Assembly (NCBI GenBank): GCA_963977135.1
Contig: CAXBNN010000004.1
Span: 62,001-126,000, forward strand
Source: UBA2040 sp963977135
GTDB lineage: Bacteria; Bacteroidota; Bacteroidia; Flavobacteriales_D; Crocinitomicaceae
DNA length: 64,000 nt
Direction of reading: 5' to 3'
In this document: in pieces, positions 53,303 through 61,547 of the stretch
How the letters are laid out: the number at the start of each line of letters is the position of its first letter
Position numbering within the stretch: position 1 is the first letter of the stretch
The notes under the pieces: generated by a model
The model's input: only the letters and a program-made list of their open reading frames with translations
Database searches by the model: none
What the model was told of the DNA's origin: nothing
Position numbers and translations under genes: made by a program

Positions 53303-53310
53303 TATATTTG
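53303..53310 (+). promoter_or_regulatory. -7 box of the DUF1573 gene
   Basis: TATATTTG is an exact TAnnTTTG match 36 bp before the ATG at 53347. An A-rich leader lies between. Confidence 0.5.
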
Positions 53311-53346
53311 GGAATAGGATTATTAACAATATTAAAAATATAGAAA

Positions 53347-53784
53347 ATGAAAAAGTTATTCTTATTAATGCTTGTAACAGCAATCACATTTATGTCATCA
53401 AATGTATTCGCTCAACCAGAAAGTGGTGCGAAAATTGATTTCAAAAAAGAAACACATGACTACGGTAATGTAAAATATGCAGGTGACGGTACTTGTACAT
53501 TTGAATTTACAAACACTGGAAATGCACCTTTGATTATTTCAAATGCAAAAGGTTCTTGTGGATGTACAGTTCCTTCTTGGCCAAAAGAGCCTATCGCTCC
53601 AGGAGCAAAAGGACAAATCTCTGTAAAATATGATACTAAGCGTGCGGGTGCTATTAATAAAAGTGTTACCATCACATCAAATGCAATCAACGAACCAACG
53701 AAAGTTATTCGTATTAAAGGTACAGTATTGGCAGCTCCAACAACAGGATCTCCAGTAAACAACGCTGGCGCACCAGCGAACTAA
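53347..53784 (+). CDS. Exported DUF1573 protein
   Basis: 145 residues. Signal peptide MKKLFLLMLVTAITFMSSNVFAQ, then a single immunoglobulin-like DUF1573 domain with the SCGCTVPSWPKEPIAPG signature and FEFTNTGNAPLII. Common in Bacteroidota periplasm; a pilus-assembly/chaperone-like or envelope role has been suggested for the family but is not established. It has its own promoter and terminator. Confidence 0.88.
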   Translation: MKKLFLLMLVTAITFMSSNVFAQPESGAKIDFKKETHDYGNVKYAGDGTCTFEFTNTGNAPLIISNAKGSCGCTVPSWPKEPIAPGAKGQISVKYDTKRAGAINKSVTITSNAINEPTKVIRIKGTVLAAPTTGSPVNNAGAPAN

Positions 53785-53818
53785 AAGAAGCTATTTTCGC
53801 GATCACATTATAGCACTG

Positions 53819-53855
53819 ATCCCGCCCTGAATTAATTTTCTTGGCGGGATTTTTA
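53819..53855 (+). terminator. Intrinsic terminator of the DUF1573 gene
   Basis: ATCCCGCC (53819-53826) pairs with GGCGGGAT (53843-53850), followed by TTTTTA. It lies 35 bp after the stop. Confidence 0.88.
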
Positions 53856-53902
53856 TTTTTCACTTTTTGTTAAAAATAAATTAAACATACTTTATGAATG
53901 AG

Positions 53903-53930
53903 AAAAGCCAAACATTGTTGGGCTCTTTTT
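53903..53930 (+). terminator. Second terminator-like hairpin
   Basis: AAAAGCC...GGGC around an AACATTGTT stem-loop, followed by a T-run (CTCTTTTT). No gene ends between it and the first terminator, so it is a backup or ends an unrecognised short RNA. Confidence 0.45.
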
Positions 53931-54094
53931 GATTTAATGGATGCAATTAGATCATGACTTTAGAAAACTCCCATTAATTGAAGATGAAAGATTTCCTCTT
54001 CATCAGAGTTTTGAGAACTCAAAGTTCACGTTCATAATGTTTTGCCATTGAATGTTTCAAAAAAATAAATAAGCACAATTTTAGTTTTTTGGTC

Positions 54095-54102
54095 TATCTT
54101 TG
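54095..54102 (+). promoter_or_regulatory. -7 box of the 54124 gene
   Basis: TATCTTTG is an exact TAnnTTTG match 21 bp before the ATG at 54124. It shows that the longer open frame from 54100 is not the real start. Confidence 0.6.
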
Positions 54103-54123
54103 CACTTTTTACAAAATCCATAT

Positions 54124-55371
54124 ATGAAAAAGTCTATTATACTATTAATGTTGTTAGTAACAACAGCCACTATTGCACAAAATATTGAGTCAGAAACTGT
54201 CAAGTTCGACTTTGAACGATTGCCTTTACAGCCCATCGCTGGACTAAAAGGATACTCTTTTACAGTTGAAACACCTTACAAAGAAAATAATGATGCGCTA
54301 ATTTCTGAAGCAAAAGCAAAATTTGATGCAGATGTGGCGAATTATCCCAATACGGTTATTGAGTCTGAGCAAAAGCATGAACAAGCTTTAGCGCAATATG
54401 AAGAAGATGTAGTAAAAGCAAGAGAAGACTACAAGATACAAGCTGAAGAATATGATAAATTGTCTGCTGTAGAAAAAATTGCTTTAAAAGCAAAAGCTCC
54501 AGTTTTACGAACACCGAGCAAACCAAATTATTATAAACCACCTTTTCCTGTTTATACTGAGCCAAATACTTCAAATATTATAACTTTTGATCCTGCGGTG
54601 TTAGCAGGTTCTTATTTGAAGTTAGCTGGATACGACAAAGCAACAGAAGGCAAAGTAATGGTAGGCAAAGTTATCTTGAATGATTTTCAAGCTGACAGTC
54701 CAATTTCGCGTTTTACAGTGAAAAAAGTGTACAATTCAACATCTAAAACATATGTTGAACAAAAGACATATTACTACATCACAAAATACAGTCGCCCAAC
54801 CTACCTAAAGTTGCAAGTTGGAAATGAAATCCTTTTCGAAGGGATGCTCGAGGTTTCTTTGGTTCAAGACAGTTCTAGAACAGAAAAACAGCCAAATATG
54901 ATGAATCTTGAAAAAGAATCCGTTCGTCAGTCACTGGCACTTGCGAATGAATATATTAATTCCAATCATGGATATTCGCAGATAAACCGAACAATCGAGG
55001 TAGATTATGTGAAGAACAAGAAGGGCGATTATGACGATTTGGAATCTGCTAAAGATATGGCTCTTGCTGCATATAAGTATTTTGATGGTGGAAAAAACAG
55101 AGAAGAATTAATAAAGGCAGTTGCAATTTGGGAAAAGACTCTTGAACAATCAGATTTAGAGTCAAACAAAGCAAGAATAGATAAGAAAGTTACTGCCTCA
55201 ATTTTATTTAATTTGATCAATGCGTATCTTTTAATTGAGAATCCTGCTGATGCAGATAAACATCTTGTCGCATTGAAAAAAATTAATGCTCCTTACCGAA
55301 TAGAACTTATGATCCCAAAATTTGAATCAGAAGTAAGAGATTTGCGAGCTAGGTTAGATGCGAAAATCTAA
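54124..55371 (+). CDS. Hypothetical exported protein with coiled-coil and helical repeats
   Basis: About 415 residues from the ATG at 54124, giving a signal peptide (MKKSIILLMLLVTTATIAQ). A central segment (about 50-110) is charged and likely coiled coil (AKFDADVANYPNTVIESEQ...ALAQYEEDVVKAREDYKIQ). The C-terminal third is helical and TPR-like (LINAYLLIENPADADKHLVAL). No family recognised. Ends with a strong terminator. Confidence 0.75.
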   Translation: MKKSIILLMLLVTTATIAQNIESETVKFDFERLPLQPIAGLKGYSFTVETPYKENNDALISEAKAKFDADVANYPNTVIESEQKHEQALAQYEEDVVKAREDYKIQAEEYDKLSAVEKIALKAKAPVLRTPSKPNYYKPPFPVYTEPNTSNIITFDPAVLAGSYLKLAGYDKATEGKVMVGKVILNDFQADSPISRFTVKKVYNSTSKTYVEQKTYYYITKYSRPTYLKLQVGNEILFEGMLEVSLVQDSSRTEKQPNMMNLEKESVRQSLALANEYINSNHGYSQINRTIEVDYVKNKKGDYDDLESAKDMALAAYKYFDGGKNREELIKAVAIWEKTLEQSDLESNKARIDKKVTASILFNLINAYLLIENPADADKHLVALKKINAPYRIELMIPKFESEVRDLRARLDAKI

Positions 55372-55395
55372 TCATTTAAGCATTTGATATAAATT

Positions 55396-55426
55396 AAAAA
55401 GCTCAACTATGTTGGGCTTTTTTTTT
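55396..55426 (+). terminator. Intrinsic terminator of the 54124 gene
   Basis: AGCTCAAC pairs with GTTGGGCT (one G-U) around a TAT loop and is followed by a run of eight or more T. Confidence 0.88.
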
Positions 55427-55500
55427 GTAATTGATTAAAAACTTGTTGAAAACTCCCGTTTATTGAAGTGATATTCCTTCCTCATAATTTTTCATTATCG

Positions 55501-55508
55501 TATCTTTA
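55501..55508 (+). promoter_or_regulatory. -7-like box of dnaE
   Basis: TATCTTTA matches TAnnTTTG at seven of eight positions, 19 bp before the dnaE ATG. Confidence 0.4.
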
Positions 55509-55527
55509 AAGTCCCAAAAAAATCATC

Positions 55528-58500
55528 ATGTATATCATTTTTGACACAGAAACAACAGGTTTACCGCGCGATTGGAACGCGCCTATTTCTGATGTCGATA
55601 ATTGGCCTCGAGCGGTGCAAATCGCCTGGCAAGTGCATGATGACCTTGGACATCTCGTTGAACACAAAGATTTTCTAATTCAGCCAGAAGGTTACGATAT
55701 TCCTTATGATGCTGAACGCATACACGGAATCTCAACTGCTTTAGCTGAAAAAGAGGGTGTAAGTTTAGAAAGCGTTCTTGAAGAATTTGAAAAAGCTCTT
55801 GGCAAAGCGAAATTTGTCGTTGGGCAAAACCTCAAGTTCGATTTAAACATAATGGGAGCCGAAATGATTCGGAAAGGGTTTAGCTCTCGTATGCTGGATA
55901 TGCCTGTTTTGGATACTTGTACCGAGGTTACGGCGCAGATGTGTCAAATACCCGGTGGACGTGGCGGGAAATGGAAATTGCCAACGCTAACGGAGTTACA
56001 CAAATACCTTTTTGAAATTCCTTTCAATGAAGCCCACAATGCTACAGCCGATGTGGAAGCAACAACACGCTGTTTCTTTGAATTAATTCGTCGTGAAGTT
56101 TTTACTGCGGAAGAATTAGAAGTAGAAGCTCCATATTTTAATGATTTTAAAATAGCCCATCCCGATGTAATCAATCCATATGGATTAAAACACATCAATT
56201 TAAAAGAAGCAAGTGAGGCGATAAAAACGGTTTCTTCGGAACCTTCTCTTACAAGTTCAGATAAAGAAGAGGCAAGAGCTAAGTTGGCAGCTGCACCTTT
56301 TGTTCATTTGCACAATCATACGCAGTTTTCTATACTTCAATCCACCACAAGTGTTAGAAACTTGATCAAACACGCTACGGATTCAAAAATGAAAGCTGTA
56401 GCTCTTACTGATACTGGAAATATGATGGCCGCTTTTCACTTCGAAAAAGCTGCTAATATTCATAATAAAAGTGTTAAAGCGGGGCGTGAAAAGGCCGAGG
56501 AAGAAGGAACAGAATTTGATGGGGATGAAATTCTGCCTATCATCGGCTGTGAATTCAATGTTTGTGCAGATCATTCCGACAAGAAAAACAAAGACAATGG
56601 TTCAGCTATTGTTCTTATAGCTAAAAATAAAAATGGCTATCAAAATTTAATAAAACTATCCTCTTACGCTTTTACGCAAGGGTTTTATTATGTTCCAAGA
56701 ATCGATAAAAAACTAATTGAAGAATACAAGGAAGACTTAATTTGCTTAACTGGGAATCTCTACGGAGAAGTTCCAAATATGATTTTGAATCTCGGGGAAA
56801 GTCAAGCCGAAGAAGCACTGTTATACTGGAAAGACCTTTTTAAAGATGATTTGTATTTGGAAATCATGCGACATGGTCAAGAAGACGAGGAACGCGTAAA
56901 TGAGGTTTTAATTCGATTCTCTGAAAAACATGAGGTGAAACTTGTCGCTACCAATAACACCTACTACCTTGATAAGTCTGATGCTGAGTCACATGATATT
57001 CTTTTGTGTTTAAAAGATAATGAGCTGGTATCTACGCCAATTGGTCGTGGTCGAGGTTTTCGATATGGACTTCCAAATCAAGAGTATTATTTCAAATCGG
57101 AGGAGGAAATGAAGGAACTTTTCCTTGATTTACCTGAAGCGATATTTACGATTGAAGAAATACTAAACAAAATTGAGCCTTATCAATTGGCTAGAGATGT
57201 CTTATTGCCTGCTTTTGATATTCCTAGTGAATTTACAGACCCACTAGATGCTGCGGACGGAGGAAAAAGAGGTGAGAACAACTATTTACGGCATTTAACT
57301 TACGAAGGAGCAAAAGATCGTTATGAAGAAATCACCGATGAAATACGCGATAGAATTGATTTTGAATTAGCAACCGTTGAAAAAACAGGTTATCCTGGTT
57401 ATTTCTTAATTGTTCAAGATTTTTGTCATGCTGCCCGCGAAATGGGCGTATGGGTTGGTCCTGGACGTGGTTCGGCGGCAGGTTCTGTTGTAGCATATTG
57501 CAACGGAATTACCAATATTGATCCTATTAAATACGATTTGCTTTTTGAGCGTTTCTTGAATCCAGATCGTGTTTCCATGCCGGATATTGATATCGATTTC
57601 GACGATGAAGGTCGCGGAAAGGTTATTGAATATGTAATTAACAAGTATGGAGCAAATCAAGTTGCTCAGATTATTACATACGGGACTATGGCAGCAAAAT
57701 CCTCTTTGCGGGACACTTCTCGTGTATTGGATTTACCACTTTCGGAAGCGTCACAATTGTCGAATAGAGTTACATCACTTTCTTTAAAGAAGATGTTTTC
57801 TTTTTCTGATGCTGAACTTGCAGATGCATTAAAGAACCAAGAAGATTTTACCAAGGCAAAAGAATTGAGAGATATTTCTCAGTCTAACGCACCAGCTGCA
57901 AAAGTTGTCCAAAAAGCAGCCGACGTTGAAGGTTGTGTAAGAAATACTGGGATTCATGCTTGTGGGGTCATTATTACACCAGGAGATATTACCAATTATG
58001 TTCCGGTAGCTTTGGCAAAAGATTCTGAAATGTTCTGCACGCAATACGATAACTCTGTCGCGGAAGAAGCAGGACTTTTGAAGATGGATTTCTTAGGATT
58101 AAGCACTTTAACTTTGATTAAACACGCTGTTCGTAACATAAAAGAAATCAGAGGAATAGAAATTGATGTTGAAAAGATTCCATTAGATGATTTAAAAACA
58201 TATGAACTTTTCCAACGTGGTGAAACGGTAGGTATTTTCCAGTATGAATCACCTGGAATGCAGAAGCACATGCGTGATTTGAAGCCAACAGTTTTTGGGG
58301 ATTTGATTGCAATGAACGCTTTGTACCGTCCAGGACCAATGGAGTATATTCCCTCGTTTATTAAACGTAAACATGGTGAAGAAGAAATCAAATATGACTT
58401 GGATGACTGTGAGGAATATTTGAAAGAAACATACGGTATTACAGTTTACCAAGAGCAAGTAATGCTTTTGTCGCAAAAATTAGCTGGATTTACTAAAGGT

Positions 58501-59886
58501 GAAGCCGATACACTAAGGAAAGCGATGGGTAAAAAGCAGATTGACGTTTTGAATAAAATGAAACCGCTCTTCATTAAGAATGGTGGTGAAAAAGGTCATA
58601 ATGCTACTGCGTTAGAGAAAATTTGGAAGGATTGGGAAGCATTTGCAGCTTATGCATTTAACAAATCTCATTCAACTTGTTATGCATGGATTGCTTATCA
58701 AACGGCTTATCTTAAAGCGAATTATCCTGCAGAATACATGGCTTCAGTACTTTCAAATAACATGAATGACATTAAGAAAGTGTCGTTTTTTATGGAAGAA
58801 TGTCGAAGAATGGAATTGCCTGTTTTAGGTCCAGATGTAAATGAGTCAACGCTGCAATTTACAGTAAATAAAGAAGGTGCATTACGCTTTGGGCTCGGTG
58901 CTATCAAAGGATTAGGAAATGGACCAGTAGGAGCAATCATTGAAGAAAGACAAGAAAATGGTCCTTACAAGGGAATCTTTGAATTTACCGGGCGAGTAAA
59001 TCTCCGATTGGTGAACAAGAAAGCCATGGAAAGTCTTGCTTATGCTGGAGGTTTTGATTCTTTTAAAGGAATACATCGAGCGCAATATTTCTTTCCAGAT
59101 AATAATGGGCGAACATTCTTAGAAAATGCTGTTCGTTTTGGGGCTAATCTTCAAGAGAATGAAAATTCCTCGCAAGTTTCTATGTTTGGTGAGGCTTCTG
59201 GAACAAAAATTCCTGAGCCTGAAGTTCCCAAAGCGGATGAGTGGAACAGTACTTACAAGCTAAATCGAGAAAAAGAAGTTGTAGGGATATTTATTTCGGG
59301 GCATCCTTTGGATGATTTTAGAATGGAAATTGAAGCATTCTGCAAGGGTAGTGTGTCTCAACTCAAAAATCTAGAAGAGAATAAAGGGCTAGAGGTAACA
59401 GTTGCTTGTGTTGTAACTCTTGCAGAACATCGATTAACGAAAAACGGTGATCCGTTCGGAAAACTATTTATTGAAGATTACACAGATAGTCATGAATTGT
59501 TTTTCTGGAGAGAAAATTATCTAAAATTCAAACATTTCCATGCTGATGGAGCATTTTTAGCAATTTCTGGACGGATTGAAATTCCTCATAGAAGAAATAA
59601 TCTAGAGTTCGTAGTTCATAATATAGAGCTACTTCACGAAATTAAAGAGAAAAAGGTAAAAGCTATTCATCTGAAAGTGAATGCAAAAGATATGGATCAG
59701 GTGATGATATCCGACTTAATGAAAGTTTGCTTAGAAAATGAAGGGATTTGCCCCTTGAATTTCTCTTTATACGATGAGTCAACAAATGTTGTGATAAAAA
59801 TGCCTTCGAAAAATGTCAAGGTTGATCCAAGCAAAGCGTTCTTTAAGAAATTGAAGCAATTCAATTTGGAATTTGAACTCGTTTAA
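55528..59886 (+). CDS. dnaE: DNA polymerase III subunit alpha with fused N-terminal DEDDh exonuclease
   Basis: 1452 residues. Residues about 1-200 form a DnaQ-like proofreading exonuclease: IIFDTETTG (exo I), VVGQNLKFDLNIMGAE (exo II) and HNATADVEATTR (exo III, H-x4-D). The DnaE core follows: PHP domain (VHLHNHTQFSILQ, about residue 264), polymerase motifs GPGRGSAAGSVVAYC and the catalytic Asp pair in MPDIDIDFDDEGRGK, then the HhH and OB regions (SGHPLDDFRME). It is the replicative polymerase; editing is carried in the same chain, so a separate epsilon subunit may be dispensable. Stop overlaps the convergent gene by 4 bp. Confidence 0.95.
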   Translation: MYIIFDTETTGLPRDWNAPISDVDNWPRAVQIAWQVHDDLGHLVEHKDFLIQPEGYDIPYDAERIHGISTALAEKEGVSLESVLEEFEKALGKAKFVVGQNLKFDLNIMGAEMIRKGFSSRMLDMPVLDTCTEVTAQMCQIPGGRGGKWKLPTLTELHKYLFEIPFNEAHNATADVEATTRCFFELIRREVFTAEELEVEAPYFNDFKIAHPDVINPYGLKHINLKEASEAIKTVSSEPSLTSSDKEEARAKLAAAPFVHLHNHTQFSILQSTTSVRNLIKHATDSKMKAVALTDTGNMMAAFHFEKAANIHNKSVKAGREKAEEEGTEFDGDEILPIIGCEFNVCADHSDKKNKDNGSAIVLIAKNKNGYQNLIKLSSYAFTQGFYYVPRIDKKLIEEYKEDLICLTGNLYGEVPNMILNLGESQAEEALLYWKDLFKDDLYLEIMRHGQEDEERVNEVLIRFSEKHEVKLVATNNTYYLDKSDAESHDILLCLKDNELVSTPIGRGRGFRYGLPNQEYYFKSEEEMKELFLDLPEAIFTIEEILNKIEPYQLARDVLLPAFDIPSEFTDPLDAADGGKRGENNYLRHLTYEGAKDRYEEITDEIRDRIDFELATVEKTGYPGYFLIVQDFCHAAREMGVWVGPGRGSAAGSVVAYCNGITNIDPIKYDLLFERFLNPDRVSMPDIDIDFDDEGRGKVIEYVINKYGANQVAQIITYGTMAAKSSLRDTSRVLDLPLSEASQLSNRVTSLSLKKMFSFSDAELADALKNQEDFTKAKELRDISQSNAPAAKVVQKAADVEGCVRNTGIHACGVIITPGDITNYVPVALAKDSEMFCTQYDNSVAEEAGLLKMDFLGLSTLTLIKHAVRNIKEIRGIEIDVEKIPLDDLKTYELFQRGETVGIFQYESPGMQKHMRDLKPTVFGDLIAMNALYRPGPMEYIPSFIKRKHGEEEIKYDLDDCEEYLKETYGITVYQEQVMLLSQKLAGFTKGEADTLRKAMGKKQIDVLNKMKPLFIKNGGEKGHNATALEKIWKDWEAFAAYAFNKSHSTCYAWIAYQTAYLKANYPAEYMASVLSNNMNDIKKVSFFMEECRRMELPVLGPDVNESTLQFTVNKEGALRFGLGAIKGLGNGPVGAIIEERQENGPYKGIFEFTGRVNLRLVNKKAMESLAYAGGFDSFKGIHRAQYFFPDNNGRTFLENAVRFGANLQENENSSQVSMFGEASGTKIPEPEVPKADEWNSTYKLNREKEVVGIFISGHPLDDFRMEIEAFCKGSVSQLKNLEENKGLEVTVACVVTLAEHRLTKNGDPFGKLFIEDYTDSHELFFWRENYLKFKHFHADGAFLAISGRIEIPHRRNNLEFVVHNIELLHEIKEKKVKAIHLKVNAKDMDQVMISDLMKVCLENEGICPLNFSLYDESTNVVIKMPSKNVKVDPSKAFFKKLKQFNLEFELV

Positions 59887-60761
59887 ACGTCCAAGATATT
59901 TCTTAAGATTTCCAATTCTTGAACTTTAGTCGCGTTTCCAACCTCTTGGAACGCTGCGATTAAATTGGTTAGCATGCGCTTGATTATCTGAGTATTAGAA
60001 CAAGGTTCGAAATATTCACGTAGCTCTTCCAAGTTCAATGATTTAAGGAAGTCTTTTATTTCGTTTTCATCAAATAGGCTGCCTTTAGAAAATGGATTAA
60101 TATAAAAGAGTACGCCGTGCGTATTATTATTGCCCATTTCATGACGAACGTTAAATTCGTCCATGTAGGCAAGAATAAAATGATTTGGCAGATTAACTCC
60201 GTAAATAGGCATGCCCATTTTAATTGCAACTACGCTGTACAATAAACATAAGCTCAAAGGATTTCCTCTTCGCGTTTCTAAAACCGTATTGATGTATGAA
60301 TTAAGTGGGGAAAGGAAATTTTTTGAATTGCCTTTGAATTTATGGGTCCCAAAGAATATCTTATTCAATATTCTTACTTTTTCAAGTGCCGTGTTTTTTT
60401 GGTTGATTTCTAACCATACATCTTGAGTAATTTTCTCAATGTCAGAATAGAGCTTAGCCTCATCCAAACCTGGATATTGGTATCTCGCGACTGCTATAGC
60501 ACCTTTTAGTATGTCTTTATCATCAGAATGACTCCAGGCTTTTAGTTCGCGGCAAGCTTCAGTAAACTGAATTTCATGTATTATCGTTTCAATTCGGCTT
60601 TGAAAAAGTAATCCCCAATCTTCTTCTTCCCAAGAAATTTCGAGAAAGGGTATGGCGTCTTTCCCATAATTGAGCAATTTATCTCGCACATGAGAATACA
60701 CAATCTCATCTGGATCTTCTACAAGTCGTATCAATGCACTAAGGAGATTGTCGCTCACCAT
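59883..60761 (-). CDS. SirB1-family transglutaminase-like protein
   Basis: 292 residues. The central block VLNKIFFGTHKFKGNSKNF ... ETRRGNPLSLCLLYSVVAIKMGMPIYGVNLPNHFILAY matches the SirB1/transglutaminase-like domain (R-G-N-P-x-x-L-C; late H-F-I-L). The N-terminal part is helical. Members are widespread and of unknown exact role; catalytic residues partly differ from true transglutaminases. Confidence 0.82.
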   Translation of the reverse strand: MVSDNLLSALIRLVEDPDEIVYSHVRDKLLNYGKDAIPFLEISWEEEDWGLLFQSRIETIIHEIQFTEACRELKAWSHSDDKDILKGAIAVARYQYPGLDEAKLYSDIEKITQDVWLEINQKNTALEKVRILNKIFFGTHKFKGNSKNFLSPLNSYINTVLETRRGNPLSLCLLYSVVAIKMGMPIYGVNLPNHFILAYMDEFNVRHEMGNNNTHGVLFYINPFSKGSLFDENEIKDFLKSLNLEELREYFEPCSNTQIIKRMLTNLIAAFQEVGNATKVQELEILRNILDV

Positions 60762-60971
60762 ATAAACAAAGGTAGAGAGTTTAATGGCTTCTCTTTTTAG
60801 TTACCTAGGATACTTTTTAAACGTAAGTTGTTAATTAGGTGGGGGAAATGACTTTTATAGACCACTGAATTAAATAAAATTAATAGTCTTAGGCTCTTTT
60901 TTGCAACATTTTTCAGAATACCTCGTTAAAGAACTTAGACATTGATTTCAATCTACAGGTTATTAATGCAT
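60762..60971. other. Intergenic region upstream of a candidate small RNA hairpin
   Basis: About 210 bp with no gene on either strand. It should carry the minus-strand promoter of the gene starting at 60761, and possibly the start of a plus-strand RNA ending at 61007. No exact TAnnTTTG box was found on the plus strand here. Confidence 0.4.
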
Positions 60972-61007
60972 AGAGAGAGGTTTCCCAGTTGGGGGCCTCT
61001 CTTTTTA
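60972..61007 (+). terminator. Orphan intrinsic terminator (possible small RNA or attenuator end)
   Basis: AGAGAGG (60974-60980) pairs with CCTCTCT (60996-61002), with CCC and GGG inside the loop, followed by TTTTTAATTT on the plus strand only. No plus-strand gene ends within 1 kb upstream (dnaE ends at 59886 and a minus gene lies between), so it must serve a short RNA from 60780-60970 or attenuate a leader. Confidence 0.6.
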
Positions 61008-61058
61008 ATTTAGTCGATTTCTAAAAGGAATCAATTCTTCAAAGTTCTCCGAAAATGT

Positions 61059-61066
61059 TATTTTTG
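61059..61066 (+). promoter_or_regulatory. -7 box of the small lipoprotein gene
   Basis: TATTTTTG is an exact TAnnTTTG match. Transcription would begin near 61072, which favours the start codon at 61102 over 61075. Confidence 0.45.
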
Positions 61067-61101
61067 GTACGATAATGGAAGTATATACCGAAAACAAGAT
61101 T

Positions 61102-61491
61102 ATGTTAAAGTTTATTTTAATTGCGAGTATTGGAATTTTGACCTCATGTGCGACATGTAAGGAGCGGAAATTGGAAAAAGAAGCTGAAAAGGCTACAGTC
61201 GAAGAAACGGTTAAAGAAAACCCGAATGTAATGAGTTCTGAAAGACCTATGCGTGAAGAGGATATGATCGATATTGAAGGTACGGTAAGAATAAATAAAG
61301 ATGGGTGTCCGGTTTTAATTGAAATGGTTGAAGGCGATTTATACTCAGTTGCTTACCCTGTAAATTTGGAAGATGAATTCAAGGTTGATGGATTAGTGAT
61401 TAAGTTTGCATTCCTTCCTAGTAAAGCTCAAATGGTTGACGGATGCAAAGCTGAGAGAGTAATTTCGTTGACAGAGGTGTCTTTGAAATAA
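61102..61491 (+). CDS. Hypothetical small lipoprotein
   Basis: 129 residues from the ATG at 61102: signal peptide and lipobox MLKFILIASIGILTSCATCK. The mature part has a charged linker (about residues 25-55), then a small domain with IEGTVRINKDGCPVLIEM and a second Cys near the end (MVDGCKAE), which could form a disulphide. Starting at 61075 would add nine residues before the signal. Function unknown. Confidence 0.72.
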   Translation: MLKFILIASIGILTSCATCKERKLEKEAEKATVEETVKENPNVMSSERPMREEDMIDIEGTVRINKDGCPVLIEMVEGDLYSVAYPVNLEDEFKVDGLVIKFAFLPSKAQMVDGCKAERVISLTEVSLK

Positions 61492-61509
61492 AAATATTTT
61501 ATACAAATG

Positions 61510-61541
61510 AAAAGCCGTGAATCCAATGATTTGCGGCTTTT
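61510..61541. terminator. Bidirectional intrinsic terminator
   Basis: AAAAGCCG pairs with CGGCTTTT, extended by GAATC/GATTT inside. It lies between convergent genes ending at 61491 (plus) and 61548 (minus) and can serve both. Confidence 0.8.
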
Positions 61542-61547
61542 ATGTTT

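Larger units (their letters stand above)
53785..54094. other. Intergenic region with two hairpins and a nested inverted repeat
   Basis: No gene. It holds the terminator at 53819, a second terminator-like hairpin at 53903, and a nested inverted repeat at about 53961-54014 (GAAAACTC with GAGTTTT, GATGAA with TTCATC). A 21-bp stretch at 53963-53983 recurs imperfectly at 55448-55468. Confidence 0.5.

Noticed and set aside
55944..58940. Several minus-strand open frames inside dnaE.
   Set aside because: They are shadows of the coding strand, with low-complexity or Ser/Asn-rich products and no upstream signals.
60972..61007. Terminator of dnaE.
   Set aside because: It lies 1.1 kb after the dnaE stop, with a full gene on the opposite strand between.
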